Source of the DNA: Gerris lacustris
Taxonomy: Eukaryota; Arthropoda; Insecta; Hemiptera; Gerridae
Assembly: GCA_951217055.1 (NCBI GenBank)
Contig: OX578281.1
Span: forward strand, 10,820,447-10,884,446
DNA: 64,000 bases
Direction of reading: 5' to 3'
Below are positions 22,770-34,622 of the stretch, in pieces; the first letter of the stretch is position 1, and every line of letters starts with the position of its first letter. The translations under genes were made by a program, and so were the position numbers. Below the pieces are notes generated by a model that made no database searches, was not told the origin of the DNA, and saw nothing but the letters and a program-made list of their open reading frames with translations.

Positions 22770-23130
22770 ACTCTCAGTTTAGAAATTCGTTTAGGATGTT
22801 TATAAAGTTCTTGACTTTTAACAGCGTAATTTACTCACTGTACAAATGTTTAAAAAGAAAATCATCTCTCTCATAAAAAAGAGCTATTAAAAGACGTAGA
22901 AAGAAACGAAGAAGTATCCCATAAATATGAAATTGCTCCGAGTTCAATGTCTACAAATTTGAAAAACTTGGATTTAATATCCAAACTAAACAAAATAAGA
23001 GGATTTTTTTTTTTTAAGGGAGGTTTTAATTATGAAAACGTAGATGAAGTTCAGTAATGTGTGAAAATGGTACGGAATAAAAATCTTCCTCTTTCAGGAA
23101 CACTCATTTTACGAAACATCTATACGGTGA
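22770..23130 (+). pseudogene. Relic of a Tigger/pogo transposase N-terminus (CENP-B-type HTH)
   Basis: From an ATG at 22846, with a frame break, the segment 22884-23003 translates LLKDVERNEEVSHKYEIAPS then SMSTNLKNLDLISKLNK, the spacing and motif of the CENP-B N-terminal helix-turn-helix (KYGI-x-x-STLSTI-x-KN). A second block at 23033-23122 reads NVDEVQ*CVKMVRNKNLPLS then GTLILRNIY, matching the second CENPB-type HTH (VDEAL..W..R.KN.P.SG). Stops and a poly(T) run show it is dead. The catalytic DDE domain is absent. A homologous relic lies at 30590-30895, reversed. Confidence 0.6.
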
Positions 23131-23259
23131 TTTTTTTTTAGTTTATAGTTAGAGCAGATGCTTGTAGTGACGGAACACGACTGTTCCCTCAGACTCCGCC
23201 GGCATATTCATTACTCCATTACAAATATTATAAATATATCACTTTAATATGCAAAAACT

Positions 23260-23790
23260 TCTGCTTGTATCAGGTTGAAATTTTACATGCCTGTTTCAAT
23301 TGTACTTTAGACAATGTGTAAGAATTTTTATTAAAATCGTTACGTTAGAACGTAAGATATCGGTAAAAACGTTGTTTTCTCTATTTTAAACATTTAGGCC
23401 CGCTTTATTAAATTTAGCGATCTTTATCACTTCATAGCAGTGTCGGTGTTCGTTTTACTAAAAAAATTATTTTAAAAAGTTGTTTGTCTCATTAAATAGA
23501 TCAAGTTTCCCGTCCTAAAATTTTAATTTTAAATTTGAAGCTTACGTTTACGCTAGCGTTGCGCGTGAACGCTTGGGCGGATAACGTTGTCCAACGAACT
23601 CAACCTGGGCATTGGTAAAATGAACATGTGTACCAAATTTGAACAACATCTTTTACTCAAGTTAAAGTCATCGGTAGATTTCGGAACGTTTGGTTGTGTG
23701 ACGGCGATTTTGTGACGGTCGTTTTTTTTTGGATTCACCCCCGGCCTCCAGAACGTGCCATAAGGAACTTCGTTCCAAAAAAGAACATCC
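23260..23790 (-). repeat. F13 copy 2 (reverse)
   Basis: Reverse complement of 17700-18110 and 42060-42400: CTTGTATCAGGTTGAAATT, TTACGTTAGAACGTAAGATA, CTTACGTTTACGCTAGCGTTG and GTGCCATAAGGAACTTCG in order. Confidence 0.7.
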
Positions 23791-24479
23791 AACAGCTAAT
23801 CTGAGTAAACAATTTACGAGTTGTAAAAAAGCAAAATAACAAAGGAAAAGGACAGAAAAATAACAGATTTCACAATTTGCAAAATTGAAATTCTTGTAAT
23901 ATGGATTTTGGTGTGGTAAAGTAGGAGCTATTAATTCAATTAGTCAACATGATAAAACACACAATTAAGGGCGCCAGGCGTGACATAAATTATCCAATTA
24001 TTCACACAAGTATTCCGATAAGCGTAGGATACGATAGAAAATAGGTTTGTCCAATACTTCACCACAAGAAAGATATTTAACCCGACTATTTCCATCAGAA
24101 ATTAACTAGTACACGAATAATTTATTTATCGCAAATTCGGATATAACTGGATTTTATTATTGTAGAGGGGCCAATTTATTCTTTTAAGGGCTTTAAAGAA
24201 AGTTTTTTTTTAAATGTTAGCAGTGTTACTTTTTCTGTGATCTAATCATCCTCGAAAAATCGACCCTAGACCAAAACCCGATTTCACTAAAATTTAGCAC
24301 TAACACTAACATATTAATCAGTTATAGTTAAATTTTGAGGGTTAAGAGATAAACTTTTTTTTTTTCTCAAACACGGTTCTAACAATTTAAAAATTTGTCT
24401 AACTAAATTATCATCTATGAAATGAACCATTGTATCTATGTATGTTCACAGACAACAAATTTAATAACTACACATGACT
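23791..24479. other. Interval without recognised gene
   Basis: Unique AT-rich sequence. No coding or repeat structure noticed. Confidence 0.35.
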
Positions 24480-24879
24480 AAAAACTTTATGTTTTGTCGT
24501 CTGCCATTTTGAAAATATGAAGTGTGTAATTTCCGCATAATTGTGCAGTTGTCACAAAGGCTGAGATGCACCTGTGAGCTGAATTTTATTCAAATTGGTC
24601 AATTTTTAAGCCAGTTATCGCCAGACAAACAAATACACAAACTTTTCAAAGCCCAAGACTCTGAAATGAAGAATTCAGTACGTTCGTTCTATAAGAGTGA
24701 TTGAGTTCGCTATATTTTGATTGTCGTCAAAACGACCTTTAATACTGCAAAGTATCTTTCTTTTTTATCTCTGTTGATTCAAAAGTTATTGGAACCGTAC
24801 TGAGTGACAAACAGACACAGGAACGAAACTATAAGGCTTTCTTTTTTTTGTTTTACCAATATAAAACCCTAAGAAGGAG
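24480..24879 (+). repeat. F11 copy (3' half)
   Basis: GTCTGCCATTTTG, GAGTTCGCTATATTTTG, AAAAGTTATTGGAACCG, GACAAACAGACACAGGAACG and GTTTTACCAATATAAAACCC match the F11 3' half at 20250-20458. It abuts F12 copy 2. Confidence 0.6.
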
Positions 24880-25500
24880 ACATTTTTACTACGTTTTTAT
24901 TAGCTTGCTTTCTTGTTTGTTTGTTTGTTTGTCCGGTACAAATCTGGCATTCGATTTCTAACTAACTTCCCGAATAGCTAGACATTTGAAACTTTTAGCA
25001 CAGCTCAGAACACGATGATAATCCATTATTTTAATACTTTTAGCCATCTTTCAGCAGAATTTAATTGGTTTTCAGCAAATTTTGCAGTGCGGAAAGTTAA
25101 TTCGGAAAAAATCCGCAAGTTATTTTATTTGTTTTGCCATGTCCCATATTTACGCAATCTTCATTTTGACGGGTCTCAAATTTGTGATAGATAAACATTG
25201 AATGACAGCAAAACAGGAATATCGATTATATTATTTCAAATATATCGGTGGCACGCTTTAGATTTGGTGTTGGGGAGATCCGTTGTACAAAGATTTGTCC
25301 TTTTATAGGTTTAAGATCAGCTCTCTGGATGGTTGTCATTTATGTGAAGTAAATAAATTCGGAACTATTTTTTTTTCACTTACATAATAAATTATATATA
25401 ACAATAACAATTATATTATCAACATTACATACGATTCAACAGAAAATTTAAAAACGTAGTATATAAAAAGTTCTTTTTATCTTGAAATTATTATAAATAT
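24880..25500 (+). repeat. F12 copy 2
   Basis: Same order as copy 1 (15505-16140), with small indels such as a missing TTATATTATT near 25230. Confidence 0.75.
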
Positions 25501-26369
25501 GAAATAAAGCAAAATTACCAAGGAACAAATTAGTCTTAGCAAGTAAAAGAAATAATTAAACTAATATAAATAAGGAGAAGATTTATTATGGGAAATAATT
25601 TTAACAAATTAACTAATAAATTAATTTTTAAAAAAATGATATTATGCTAATAAAAGAAAAATAAGACAAAATATATTGTGAACAGTGCTCGTAGTACACA
25701 GCTCTACATCCAAAGAAGAAGATTACCCTCTTTTTATGATGTTTATTATTTCCATTTTCTTCTATTCTTCGTTCTTTCTTTTCAAAACAAAAACAGAGTA
25801 GAATACGCTGAGGACAGATATTAGGGCATCTGGAAGCGGTTAGTTTCGATGTTAGGGCTAAGTTGTGGGTTCTGGAACACGGCCAGGTGGTTTTGGAACG
25901 GATCAAGGGTTAAAAACTCCTTCAAAGTGTTCAACACATTAACACTTGAACAACCTCCGTGTTCTTCAAAATAAACAAGGAACAATTACCCTGTCGTTTA
26001 CTTACACTTGGCTGATGTGGTTTGAAATGTTTACCTGATTGACTCTGATATCGGATATATAAAATTTGCGAGAACATGTTCAAGATTAAATTAAATTTGC
26101 ATGATGATCCTTTTTCTGGTAAACATAACAGTTATGTCACCAGCAGAATTTAACAATTTATAAAAACACTCCTTAATATCCAATAAATATTCGTAACTGT
26201 ATTTGAAGCTTTTTCTGTGAACATTGCATTATTTAGAAGAATATATAAGGCAACTTATAAAAAGTCCAGTCATGCATCATGACTTAATGAGCGAATTTTC
26301 AAAGAAATGTGCGTATTATTGGCTTATGATAATATAGGAAAATTTTGGTTAGAACTTGCATGGGTAAAA
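25501..26369. other. Interval without recognised gene
   Basis: A 92-codon frame at 25628-25906 (minus) has no recognisable domain and no repeat relatives. Splice-like motifs near 26000 are not convincing. Probably unique non-coding DNA. Confidence 0.35.
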
Positions 26370-26590
26370 AAAAAAATTGGCACACAGGGGTACGGGGTAC
26401 AAAAGTCAAAATAGTATTTACCCTTCAAGATGCATGTCGTTGGAAAGCTCTTTAAGAGTAGAGTAATTGTTGTTATATATACACTTTTATCCTATTTTCA
26501 TATAAAACGGGGGTAAAATGGAAAAACACGTCAAAAATGCTATTTTTGACCCTTAATTGTTAAAATTTGACCCCTAAATGAACTCCAAAA
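26370..26590 (-). repeat. F14 copy 2 (reverse)
   Basis: GGGGTACGGGGTACAAAAG, GTTGGAAAGCTCTTTAAG, GAGTAATTGTTGTTATA and GGGGGTAAAATGGAAAAAC mirror 2850-3020. It lacks the ~125-bp tandem units. Confidence 0.6.
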
Positions 26591-27113
26591 ATTCTGGCCA
26601 AGAAACTTATCCTTTCTTTTGATATTATTGACATTTTAAAATTTGTTTGGAATTTTTAAGTGCATCCTAAGGGGAGATATCATCTGGAGTGATACATACA
26701 TACATATATATAGGTACATATATATACATTCATACATAAAAAAAGTGTTAAATTTTTGGAATCGATTCAGAATGGTCTAAAACGGATTTCCATGGGAAAA
26801 ATTTTGAAGCCATTGCAATAGCGTAATTTTCTTTGAAAATTCGCTAAAAGAAATAAACAGGTCAAGTGTGTGCTAGTGAGCACACAGCGAGGGTCTGTAG
26901 ACAACACTGTATTGTTTAAGTAGTACCTGCTGATGGTGCTTTTTAAAATGCTGAAAAGCCTACTTTGAACAATCCTATGGGTCTGAAATTTTCAAAACAC
27001 GTGAACAGACTTCTAATAAACTATTTTTTCCAGTGAACCTGACTATCAACATATAAATACATCCAAAAAAGCATAATTATAAAAAAAAACTTATTTTGTC
27101 AATAAAAACAATA

Positions 27114-27118
<5 letters not shown>
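26591..27118. other. Interval with (TACA)n and no gene
   Basis: A TACATACATA..TATATAGGTACATA run occurs at 26694-26735. GTGTGTGCTAGTGAGCACACA near 26867 is an imperfect palindrome. Nothing else seen. Confidence 0.4.
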
Positions 27119-27191
<73 letters not shown>

Positions 27192-27213
27192 TATATATAA
27201 TATATATATATAC

Positions 27214-27276
<63 letters not shown>
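27119..27276. repeat. Interrupted (TA)n microsatellite
   Basis: About 158 bp of TA broken by AATATA and TACATAAATA interruptions near 27183-27220. Confidence 0.95.
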
Positions 27277-27281
<5 letters not shown>

Positions 27282-27875
27282 TTTTCTGCACACTAAATAT
27301 GTGCTTTCAGAACGCAACATATCACTGGTACAGTTACATTTGTATAATTTGAAAATAACGTTTTACAAATATCAAAGCTTTTATACGTCACTTCTTTAAA
27401 AACAAAATTATATTTTTAAATTTAAACATGTTTATAAATTCTTTAAGTATAAAAATATATAATTAAACTACATTTAAATGAAATTCTATTCGTAGATTAC
27501 AAACGCATAAAAAATAATTTCGCCTCTTGGTTTGGATTTAAAGGAATAATGTTGTGTTACGAGGACTGAGGATTATTATCACTTGAGTGATTTCTAATAG
27601 AATCTGAACTTGCGTCGGCTGTGCAGTGAGACGGGAATTAACCGCAAATCCTCCGTTTCAATGGGAATCAGTTTATACTGTGATGCGGTTAGGCTTATAT
27701 GCAGGCTTTTGGGCTTTGTAATGAAAATTAAGGGCTCAATAATAATCATTTTCTTGTACAATGAATTTCCTCTATCGGTCAGTTAAGTGTTAAATCAATT
27801 TTATGAATGGAAGTAAAATATTTCAGCTAAAATTAGTTTCATTAATAAACAATGTTTTTTTTTTTTTTATATTGC
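27277..27875. other. Interval without recognised gene
   Basis: Unique sequence, ending in poly(T) at 27857-27868 next to an F5 copy. Confidence 0.35.
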
Positions 27876-28110
27876 TTCCGAACTTACCAAAGGTAACGGA
27901 AGCTATGTGATCGTTCCGAAGAACAAAATTACTTGAGGTTTTGGATTTCAAAAATTCCAAGACAGAAATCCGTTTCTTACATCGGGGAACATTTTTGGTC
28001 TGTAGCTCAATTTTTGCGAACCAACATTTTTGGTTCCGTGTCTGTCTGTCGGTCTGTCGCTCAAATTTTCTGAACCTACATATTTATCTTAAAAACTACT
28101 CGTCTGATTT
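27876..28110 (-). repeat. F5 family copy (reverse, partial)
   Basis: ATTGCTTCCGAACTTACC to AAACTACTCGTCTGATTTT. A short internal duplication repeats CAACATTTTTGG...CTGTAGCTCAAT before the GTCTGTCTGTCGGTCTGTC run. Confidence 0.7.
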
Positions 28111-28130
28111 TATTATTATTTTGTAATTAT

Positions 28131-28713
28131 AGTCTATTCCAGGAGATAGCGTGCAATTATGTGGCTGACTAACATCAAGCTGGAAATTTGTGTATAAGTA
28201 AATCATTTGGTGCCTTTTAAGAATATGTGGTCGCCTAAGTTCGTCTGCGGGACATAGCTTGGCAATAATAGGCTTTTGAAAAAAACAAACCGGTGGAGAG
28301 CGGCCATGTCCCGCCCTTTACGGTGGACAATGTAATTTTCATGATCCTGAGTACTAAATTAGTCAGTAGATCAAAAATGGAGTTAATGGTAGTCTGTCAA
28401 TTTAATGCTGACATCTTTAATTTGGAGTAATATTTGACTAACTAACCTATTAAGTGATGAACTATCATCTCTTGATTTTTGGTCTACTAACTAATTTCGT
28501 ACTCAGGATCATGAAAATCACATTGTCCACCAAAAAAGGTGGGACATGGCCGCTCTCCACCTTTTTGTTATTTTCAAATGCCTATTGCCAAGCTATATCC
28601 CACAGACGAACTTAGCCGACCACATATTGTTAAAAATGCACCAAAAGATTTACTTATACACAAAATTCTAGCTTGATGTTACTCAGACAATTTTTTGCAC
28701 ACTGTCTCCAAGA
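28131..28713. mobile_element. F7: 580-bp foldback element, arms ~275 bp
   Basis: The left arm (AGATAGCGTGCAATT, AACATCAAGCTGGAAATTTG, GCGGGACATAGCTTGGCAAT, GAGAGCGGCCATGTCCC, ATTTTCATGATCCTGAGTAC) recurs reversed and complemented at 28440-28713 in the opposite order. A central unpaired part of roughly 30-40 bp remains. No frame. A lone arm exists at 46238-46525. Likely a foldback-type non-autonomous element or an inverted dimer of a single-arm repeat. Confidence 0.75.
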
Positions 28714-29162
28714 CTATTAAATCCATTAATATACCTAATTATTATTATTTATTAAATTTCGGCACTACGTCTTATAATTTTATACCTTATAAATTGAATT
28801 CACCTAATGTAACAAATAATTATAACAATTTACTTCAACTTGAAGTGGAACTTCCATATAAATAAAGGCAGGACACTCATAAAATATTTGGTATATGTTT
28901 CTAAGTTTTGATATGTTTTCTGACAAGTAGACAGATAAAAATGTTTGCTACGGCTAAGTGGACTCTACTATCAGAGCTTTGGCTGAGAGTAAGCTCTTAG
29001 GAACACTCTTCTTAGAAAGCCATCCTTCGTTATTATGACAAACAAACAAATAGCTTCTTCTTACAAACTAATCCTTAACATACGTATTGACAATATTAAA
29101 CATTTCTCCCAACTGACTCTGGCCAATATGCTTCTAAAACCTTACATACGTCTTATTAAATA
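28714..29162. other. Interval without recognised gene
   Basis: Unique sequence between F7 and F15. Confidence 0.35.
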
Positions 29163-29470
29163 ATAAGAAATTATAGGTGATTGACCTTTCTCACAACTAT
29201 ACTATTATTTGTTCGTTACATATACTAAATTATTTGTTATTGTGTTCTCCTGGGCCGTTCAGTGTTGTCTCTATTTTAGACCTTTCACCCTCGTTTTTTC
29301 CTGCCTCTGCTCTGTTTTTATGGTGAATTTTCTTATAACGTCAAATTTTCATAGTAAACTTACTGCACCATATTCAGTATCTACTACAACAGTCGGATCT
29401 CCATACAACGGAATTTATGGTTCCAAGCAAAAATCGTTCCGAGACAACTCAGACAAACTTTCTCATATAC
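29163..29470 (-). repeat. F15 copy 2 (reverse)
   Basis: Reverse complement of 4396-4735. Its right end is the F6 terminus, so F15 and F6 overlap by the shared end CAGACAAACTTTCTCATATA. Confidence 0.65.
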
Positions 29471-30060
29471 GAGTTCATAATTACTTAGCCCAGTTTTTTC
29501 CATATTAGTTTTTGCAAGTAAATTTAATTAATATTCAACATTTCATCGATATTTACCATACAAAAAACTTCTCCTGGGTGGGGAATCGAACCCGGGCTTC
29601 CTCCGTCCGAGTTTTAAGCTATTTTCTCAGAAACTAGATTTTTCCCGGGAAAACGGCTGGTATGGTTAGATTTGAATTTAAATGGACTACATTTTAGAAT
29701 TATTTTAATCAAAATCGTCGGAACCGTTTTCGAGAATTTTTTTTTCAGTGTTTTTTTCAGCACCCCCCAAATTTGGATCGTTTCTCGAATTCGCCTCGGG
29801 GTATGATTTTTCTGAACATGTATGCCAAATTTCGTCAAAATCGGCACAGTAGTTTAGGCTCCAGGCGCCTGCACAGACAGACTACTGACAGACGGACTTC
29901 AAACAGACGGACTACAGACAGACTGACTACAGACAGACAGACAGACAGACAGACATTTTTTAAAAACCAATTTTTTGGACTCAGGGGACCTCAAAACGTG
30001 TAAATCTATCAAAATCGAATTTTCGTGCCATCACAATACTTTCTCTTTATATGAGAAAGT
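29428..30060 (-). mobile_element. F6 copy A: tRNA-like SINE-like element
   Basis: On the minus strand it begins ACTTTCTCATATAAAGAG, then GGTCCCCTGAGTCCAAA, a (CTGT)n tract, GCCTGGAGCCTAAACTAC, CGGTTCCGACGATTTTG, a tRNA-like piece with B box GGGTTCGATTCCCC, and the end CTCGTATATGAGAAAGTTTG. The two ends are inverted (ACTTTCTCATAT / ATATGAGAAAGT). Frames through it reflect the repeat only. Confidence 0.7.
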
Positions 30061-30579
30061 AAAAATCGGTCCGAGACAACTCAGACAAACTTTCTCATAT
30101 ACGAGTTTATATTTACTTAGCCTAGTGTTTTCCATTTATTAGTTTTCGTATGTACCTACATTTAATTATTATATAACATTTCATCAAAATGTATCATAAA
30201 AATAACTTCTCCTGGGCTGGGAATCAAACTCAGGCTTCCTCCGTCCGCGTTTTAAGCTATTTTATCAGGAACTAGATTTTTCCCGGGAAAACGGCATATC
30301 GTTAGATTGGTATTTAAATGGACTACATTTTAGAGTTTTTTAATCAAAATCGTCGGAACCATTTTCGAGAAATAATTTTTTTTGGGTGGCACCGCCAAAT
30401 TTGGAGCTAAAATTCATTTCTCGATTTCGCCTCGTTGTATGATTTTTCTGAACTTGCTCCAGGCGTCTGCACAGACAGTAATTTTTATAAACCATTTTTT
30501 TGGGCCCTCAAAACGTGTTACTCCATCAAAATCGAATTTTCACACCATCACATTACTTTCTCTTTATGTGAGAAAGTAA
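30061..30579 (-). mobile_element. F6 copy B, head-to-tail with copy A
   Basis: Same order as copy A, shortened: the (CTGT)n and neighbouring parts are largely deleted. It starts within a few bases of the end of copy A, sharing GAGAAAGTAAAAATCG, so the two form a tandem pair. Confidence 0.7.
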
Positions 30580-30589
30580 AAATCGATGT

Positions 30590-30895
30590 ACAGATATTTC
30601 GTGAATATTCGTTGGAGGGAAAGAGTTTTATCCCGCACCATTTTCTTATTGTTCCGTAGTTTCCTTTAGTTTTAATATTGAATCCCGGTTTTTCTAAATT
30701 GTAGACACTGAACTCAGAGCGATTTCATATTTACGGGATACTTCTTTGTTCTTTATTTCTTTATCTACGTCTTTGAATAGATAAGGTAACTTTTCCTAAA
30801 GAGTTGCTTTCCTTTCAGACATTTGGACGGTCTGTAAAAAGTCAAGAGCCTTTTAAGCGTCTGAAGCTGATTCTAAACTGAGACTAAAGAGATTT
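30590..30895 (-). pseudogene. Second relic of a Tigger/pogo transposase N-terminus
   Basis: From an ATG at 30822 (minus) the frame reads MSERKATL*EKLPYLFKDVD, then EIKNKEVSRKYEIALSSVST and I*KNRDSILK. This is the CENP-B-type helix-turn-helix of pogo/Tigger transposases, with two stop codons. A frame-shifted second block, KKMVRDKTLSLQRIFTKYLY, follows. It aligns throughout with 22770-23130 and likewise lacks the DDE domain. F6 copy B abuts its 3' side at about 30580. Confidence 0.62.
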
Positions 30896-31173
30896 CTCTG
30901 TACAGTGCAAAGATGGTTAAGATTCCACTTAAATTAATGGAGGTAGAAACGCAAAATTATTAGAGTGCTAAGCAAGAAACGCCCTAAAATGATTTTAAGA
31001 AAAATAAAGGAATCAAAGACACTGCTAATATTAATTCACAGAAAGTTTGTCAGTCTGTATCCTTCTTTCTATGAATTGTGTTCGTTGTAGTGAAAGTATT
31101 TTTGAATAACTTTTATATTGAGAATTCGTGGGGACATAACAAATATTCGTTAAAAGATTTAACGACAACAAAT
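30896..31173. other. Interval without recognised gene
   Basis: Unique sequence leading into the 28-bp array. Confidence 0.35.
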
Positions 31174-31491
31174 ATCGTTATAGATTTTCTTTGTAAAGAA
31201 GATAGTTATAGATTTTCGTTGTAAAGAAGATCGTTATAGATTTTCGTTGTAAAGAAGATCATTATAGATTTTCGCTGTAAAGAAGATCGTTATAGATTTT
31301 CGTTGTAAAGAAGATCATTATAGATTTTCGCTGTAAAGAAGATCGTTATAGATTTTCGTTGTAATGAAGATCGTTATAGATTTTCGTTGTAAAGAAGATC
31401 GTTATAGATTTTCGTTGTAAAGAAGATCGTTATAGATTTTCGTTGTAAAGGAGATAGTTATAGATTTTCGTTGTAAAGAAGATCGTTATAA
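31174..31491. repeat. 28-bp tandem array, ~11 units
   Basis: The unit is GATCGTTATAGATTTTCG plus TTGTAAAGAA. Variants (GATAG, GATCATT, CGCTG) alternate in the middle, giving a local 56-bp dimer pattern. Confidence 0.9.
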
Positions 31492-31614
31492 GAAGGTCAC
31501 ACTGTATTGTAGTTTTAAAAATACATACGAATTTTATCAAATTGCGTTACATAATAACAAATTTTGCGTTTCCCCCATTTAAAACTATATTTCCACTGTT
31601 TATAAAAATATGAA
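31492..31614. other. Short unique spacer
   Basis: No feature seen between the 28-bp array and F11. Confidence 0.3.
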
Positions 31615-31925
31615 AAAAAAATGCAAAATGTGCGTTCTGCTGGGCCATAGAAAAAAATAAGAATAGCAATTCGATCTGATTTACTGGGAATCCAAGATGG
31701 CGGCTAATTGCTATCACGAGAATTTTTTTTTTTTTTTAATTTTGAGTGTGGTATCAAATGAAAGCTATTGAAGAGTAGATTACAAAAATAAATAACACTT
31801 GTGGAAAGCGTTTAATTTTTCCCGACATGTTGTCAAAAAACATAAAAATCCCCCCCCCCCCCTTTACTAATTTCATGTTTACAACACCAACGAAACCCTT
31901 TTTACGTGAGACTTCACGCACTACC
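31615..31925 (-). repeat. F11 copy (reverse, 5' half)
   Basis: GCGTTCTGCTGGGCCATAG, CGATCTGATTTACTGGGAATCC, poly(C) at 31849-31862, ACCAACGAAACCC and ACGTGAGACTTCACGCAC are the reverse of 19807-20010. Confidence 0.65.
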
Positions 31926-31954
31926 AATTTATTAAGATATAGTTGTAATTAAAT

Positions 31955-32348
31955 AAAATAGTTGTGAGTGAAGTCGAACGTAAAATGTGTTAGTACAAAA
32001 GGTTATTGTTTTTTGACAAAATGGCATAAATAAATAACCAATTTCCTCAAGTGTTATATATTTTTGTAGTCTATTCTTCAATAACTTTCATTTGATACAC
32101 TCAAAATTAAAAAAAAATAAATAAATTGCGTTACATGAATTATCCGCCATTTTGAATTTGAACAGCAGATAATTTTGCTAGGTTTTTCCTGTGTTTGCAT
32201 CAAAACGATCTTTGATACTGAAATGTTTCATGCTTTTATCTGTTTTGATTCAAAATTTATTGGAACAGTACAGAGTGACAGACAGACACAGGAACTAAAC
32301 GATAAGGGTTTCCTTTTTTGGTTTTACCACCAAACCCTTAAAAAAAAC
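31955..32348 (+). repeat. F11 copy (forward), head-to-head with the previous copy
   Basis: GTTGTGAGTGAAGTCGAACG, TTGACAAAATGGCATAAATAA, TTATCCGCCATTTTGAATTTG, GACAGACAGACACAGGAAC and GGTTTTACCACCAAACCC in forward order. Confidence 0.65.
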
Positions 32349-32374
32349 GTTGTTCCCTTGTGAAAGTGAAGCTA

Positions 32375-32625
32375 ATGGGCAGAAATGGTTAAAACTTGGG
32401 ACTAACAATGGACTAATTGTAACCTACCCCACAAATGTCATTAAAATCGTTAATAATTTAAGATAAATAATTTAAGATATGCAGCCCAAAATGATGAAGA
32501 GACTGACAGTCATGCAAAAATATTCCCTGATGTCTGAAACGGATTTCTGTCTTGGACTCTTTGAAATCGGACACATAAATAGCTCACATGGCTTCCATTA
32601 GCTTCGATAAGCTCGGCTGAAATAG
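32375..32625 (+). repeat. F5 family copy (3' half)
   Basis: GGTTAAAACTTGGGACTAACAATGG to ACGGATTTCTGTCTTGG, ending near GCTTCGATAAGCTCGGC. Confidence 0.65.
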
Positions 32626-34483
32626 GCTAAAGAAATTATTATATATATCCAAAGTTTTGTATATTTCCAAGACCAATTATTACTTTGTGCAATTAATTTG
32701 TATTTTGTTTCATTTTATTCATGTATTAAATATAATATATAAAACATAATAATCAAGTCTTATTATGAAACATATCTTTACAAGTTTTCTTTTTAAAATT
32801 ATATTATATTGTTCATACTGAATATGGTATTTAATATAATATATTCAAAGGAAGGTAGGATCTGGTTTAATTTAAAGGCACTCTATGCCCTCGAGTCATC
32901 TGAAGGGTCAATCAATGCCACCTAATTACTAAGTTCATTAAACATTCATTACCTTGACCGTCATATTCAAGTGGCATATCCACTTTTCACCAATGAATAA
33001 TACATGTTGCTCTCATAATGAGTAACAATACACTGAATCTACCATAATTTTACACCTAAAATTTTGTATCTAATTTTATATTACATAAGTTTATAAGAAA
33101 TATTTAAATATGTATTTGTATAAAATACTTTTTTCAATGTTAGTTAAAATACAGGTTTATTTTTAAATGTTTTAATATTTAAAATGAAAATATAAAAGAA
33201 TGTGTTTCTAAGAGTTCTCAAGAGGTAGCGGTAGTGTCGTCACTCGATATTCTAGTTCTTGTATTTATCCGCTAGATGTCTACCCAGTCTTGATTTTTAG
33301 ACAATTCTCTTTCCCAGTTCACTTTTTTATTCACTTAATATTTAATTTATATCTGAAATAAAACCTTTTAAGCCATTATCTTTCTAGATATAAGTAAAAT
33401 AATAATTATTTATTTATTATTTACCTTTTTAAATGGTAGATAAAAGTAGAAAACGTTGTTTCAATTTAGAAAAATATACGAGGTTGACAAGAAGTGCTTT
33501 ATCCTGTCAACAGATGTCAGGACAGTTCCTTTTTAAAAATAATTTTCACTCTCTTATTTCAATCGTCTTCAATTTTAATAAAGAATTATTTCACATAGTA
33601 CGCAATAAGTCTTTAAATAGGAATATTTTGTTTTATAGGTTGGTGAACCTGATTTTTAATTGACAAAAAATAACATTAACCGCCTCTTTCATGAATAATA
33701 TAAAAGCAATTTTGATCTACTTGCGGCAGCAAAATGAGGCATTATTGAACTGATTTTGGGCTGCAAAATGTAATTTTACTTCCTAGGCATTAAAGTCAGG
33801 AAAAATATTACTGAATATTTTGATGCCTAGGCAGCACAATTTTTATTTTTTATTATGTTGGCAATAATACTTTATATTATTATCTTCATCTTATAACATT
33901 ATATACATTATATTATAGTTTAATAAATAATCTTTAATAAATAAAATTTTTATCTATAAATAATTTGTTGATAATAATTTGTAAATAAGTTATCAATGAT
34001 TTGTAGATCTTTAATTAAAAAAAAAAGAAATAAGCGGAGTAACTGGCTATCTGCAGCTTCATGCAAACATGAATATTATAATTATTGAAGTCATTCTTGA
34101 TTAGACCAGCTGCTTTTCTTGATTTATCCTAATTGCTTCTTTTCTTAATTTATTAAATATTTGCAAGATATCTTCAATAGTTTTAGTAATTTGTTAGTAA
34201 AAATAAAATAGTTTATATTGTTTTATGTATTATTCATTCAGAAGTTTTGTTTGTTTGTTATAAATACGTGTTTTGTATTTCGTCGTTGATTCTTTGATGT
34301 TGTTTATTCATTTTGCTATTCACTTATTGTTATTATACTAAAACTTCTTATTTGATTTTTTTGTAATAGGTGTACAATTAATTTTAGTTACTATATTATT
34401 AACTTATTAATATTACATAGTTAATAATTGAAGATGGTATTTTTACTTTTTTTTTTGTTGTTTTTTTGCCGCTCGTAGATAAA
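32626..34483. other. Long AT-rich interval without gene
   Basis: Nearly 1.9 kb of AT-rich DNA unrelated to the other repeats. The small inverted repeat CCTAGGCAT (33784) / ATGCCTAGG (33823) is the only structure noticed. Short frames, such as 76 codons at 33433, have no recognisable domain. Confidence 0.4.
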
Positions 34484-34622
34484 ATATTGTATGCAACAAG
34501 GCAGCAAAGGAAACATTTCTGAATTGTGTATTCAATGCCTGACTTCGCCTCTGGCTCGGAGACTAATTTAATCACTCGTCTGTAAAATTCCATTTTTCTG
34601 CTTAGTTACATAAATAACTATT
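34484..34622. mobile_element. F9b copy 3 (without F9a)
   Basis: AGATAAAATATTGTATG at the left and AGTTACATAAATAACTA at the right match the ends of the 1842-2062 element. The core retains GACTTCGCCTCTGGCTCGGAG. Diverged, but shows that F9b moves or copies independently of F9a. Confidence 0.5.

Noticed and set aside
25990..26060. Possible minus-strand exon with a GTAAGTAAAC donor
   Set aside because: The acceptor is weak and no frame or conservation supports it.
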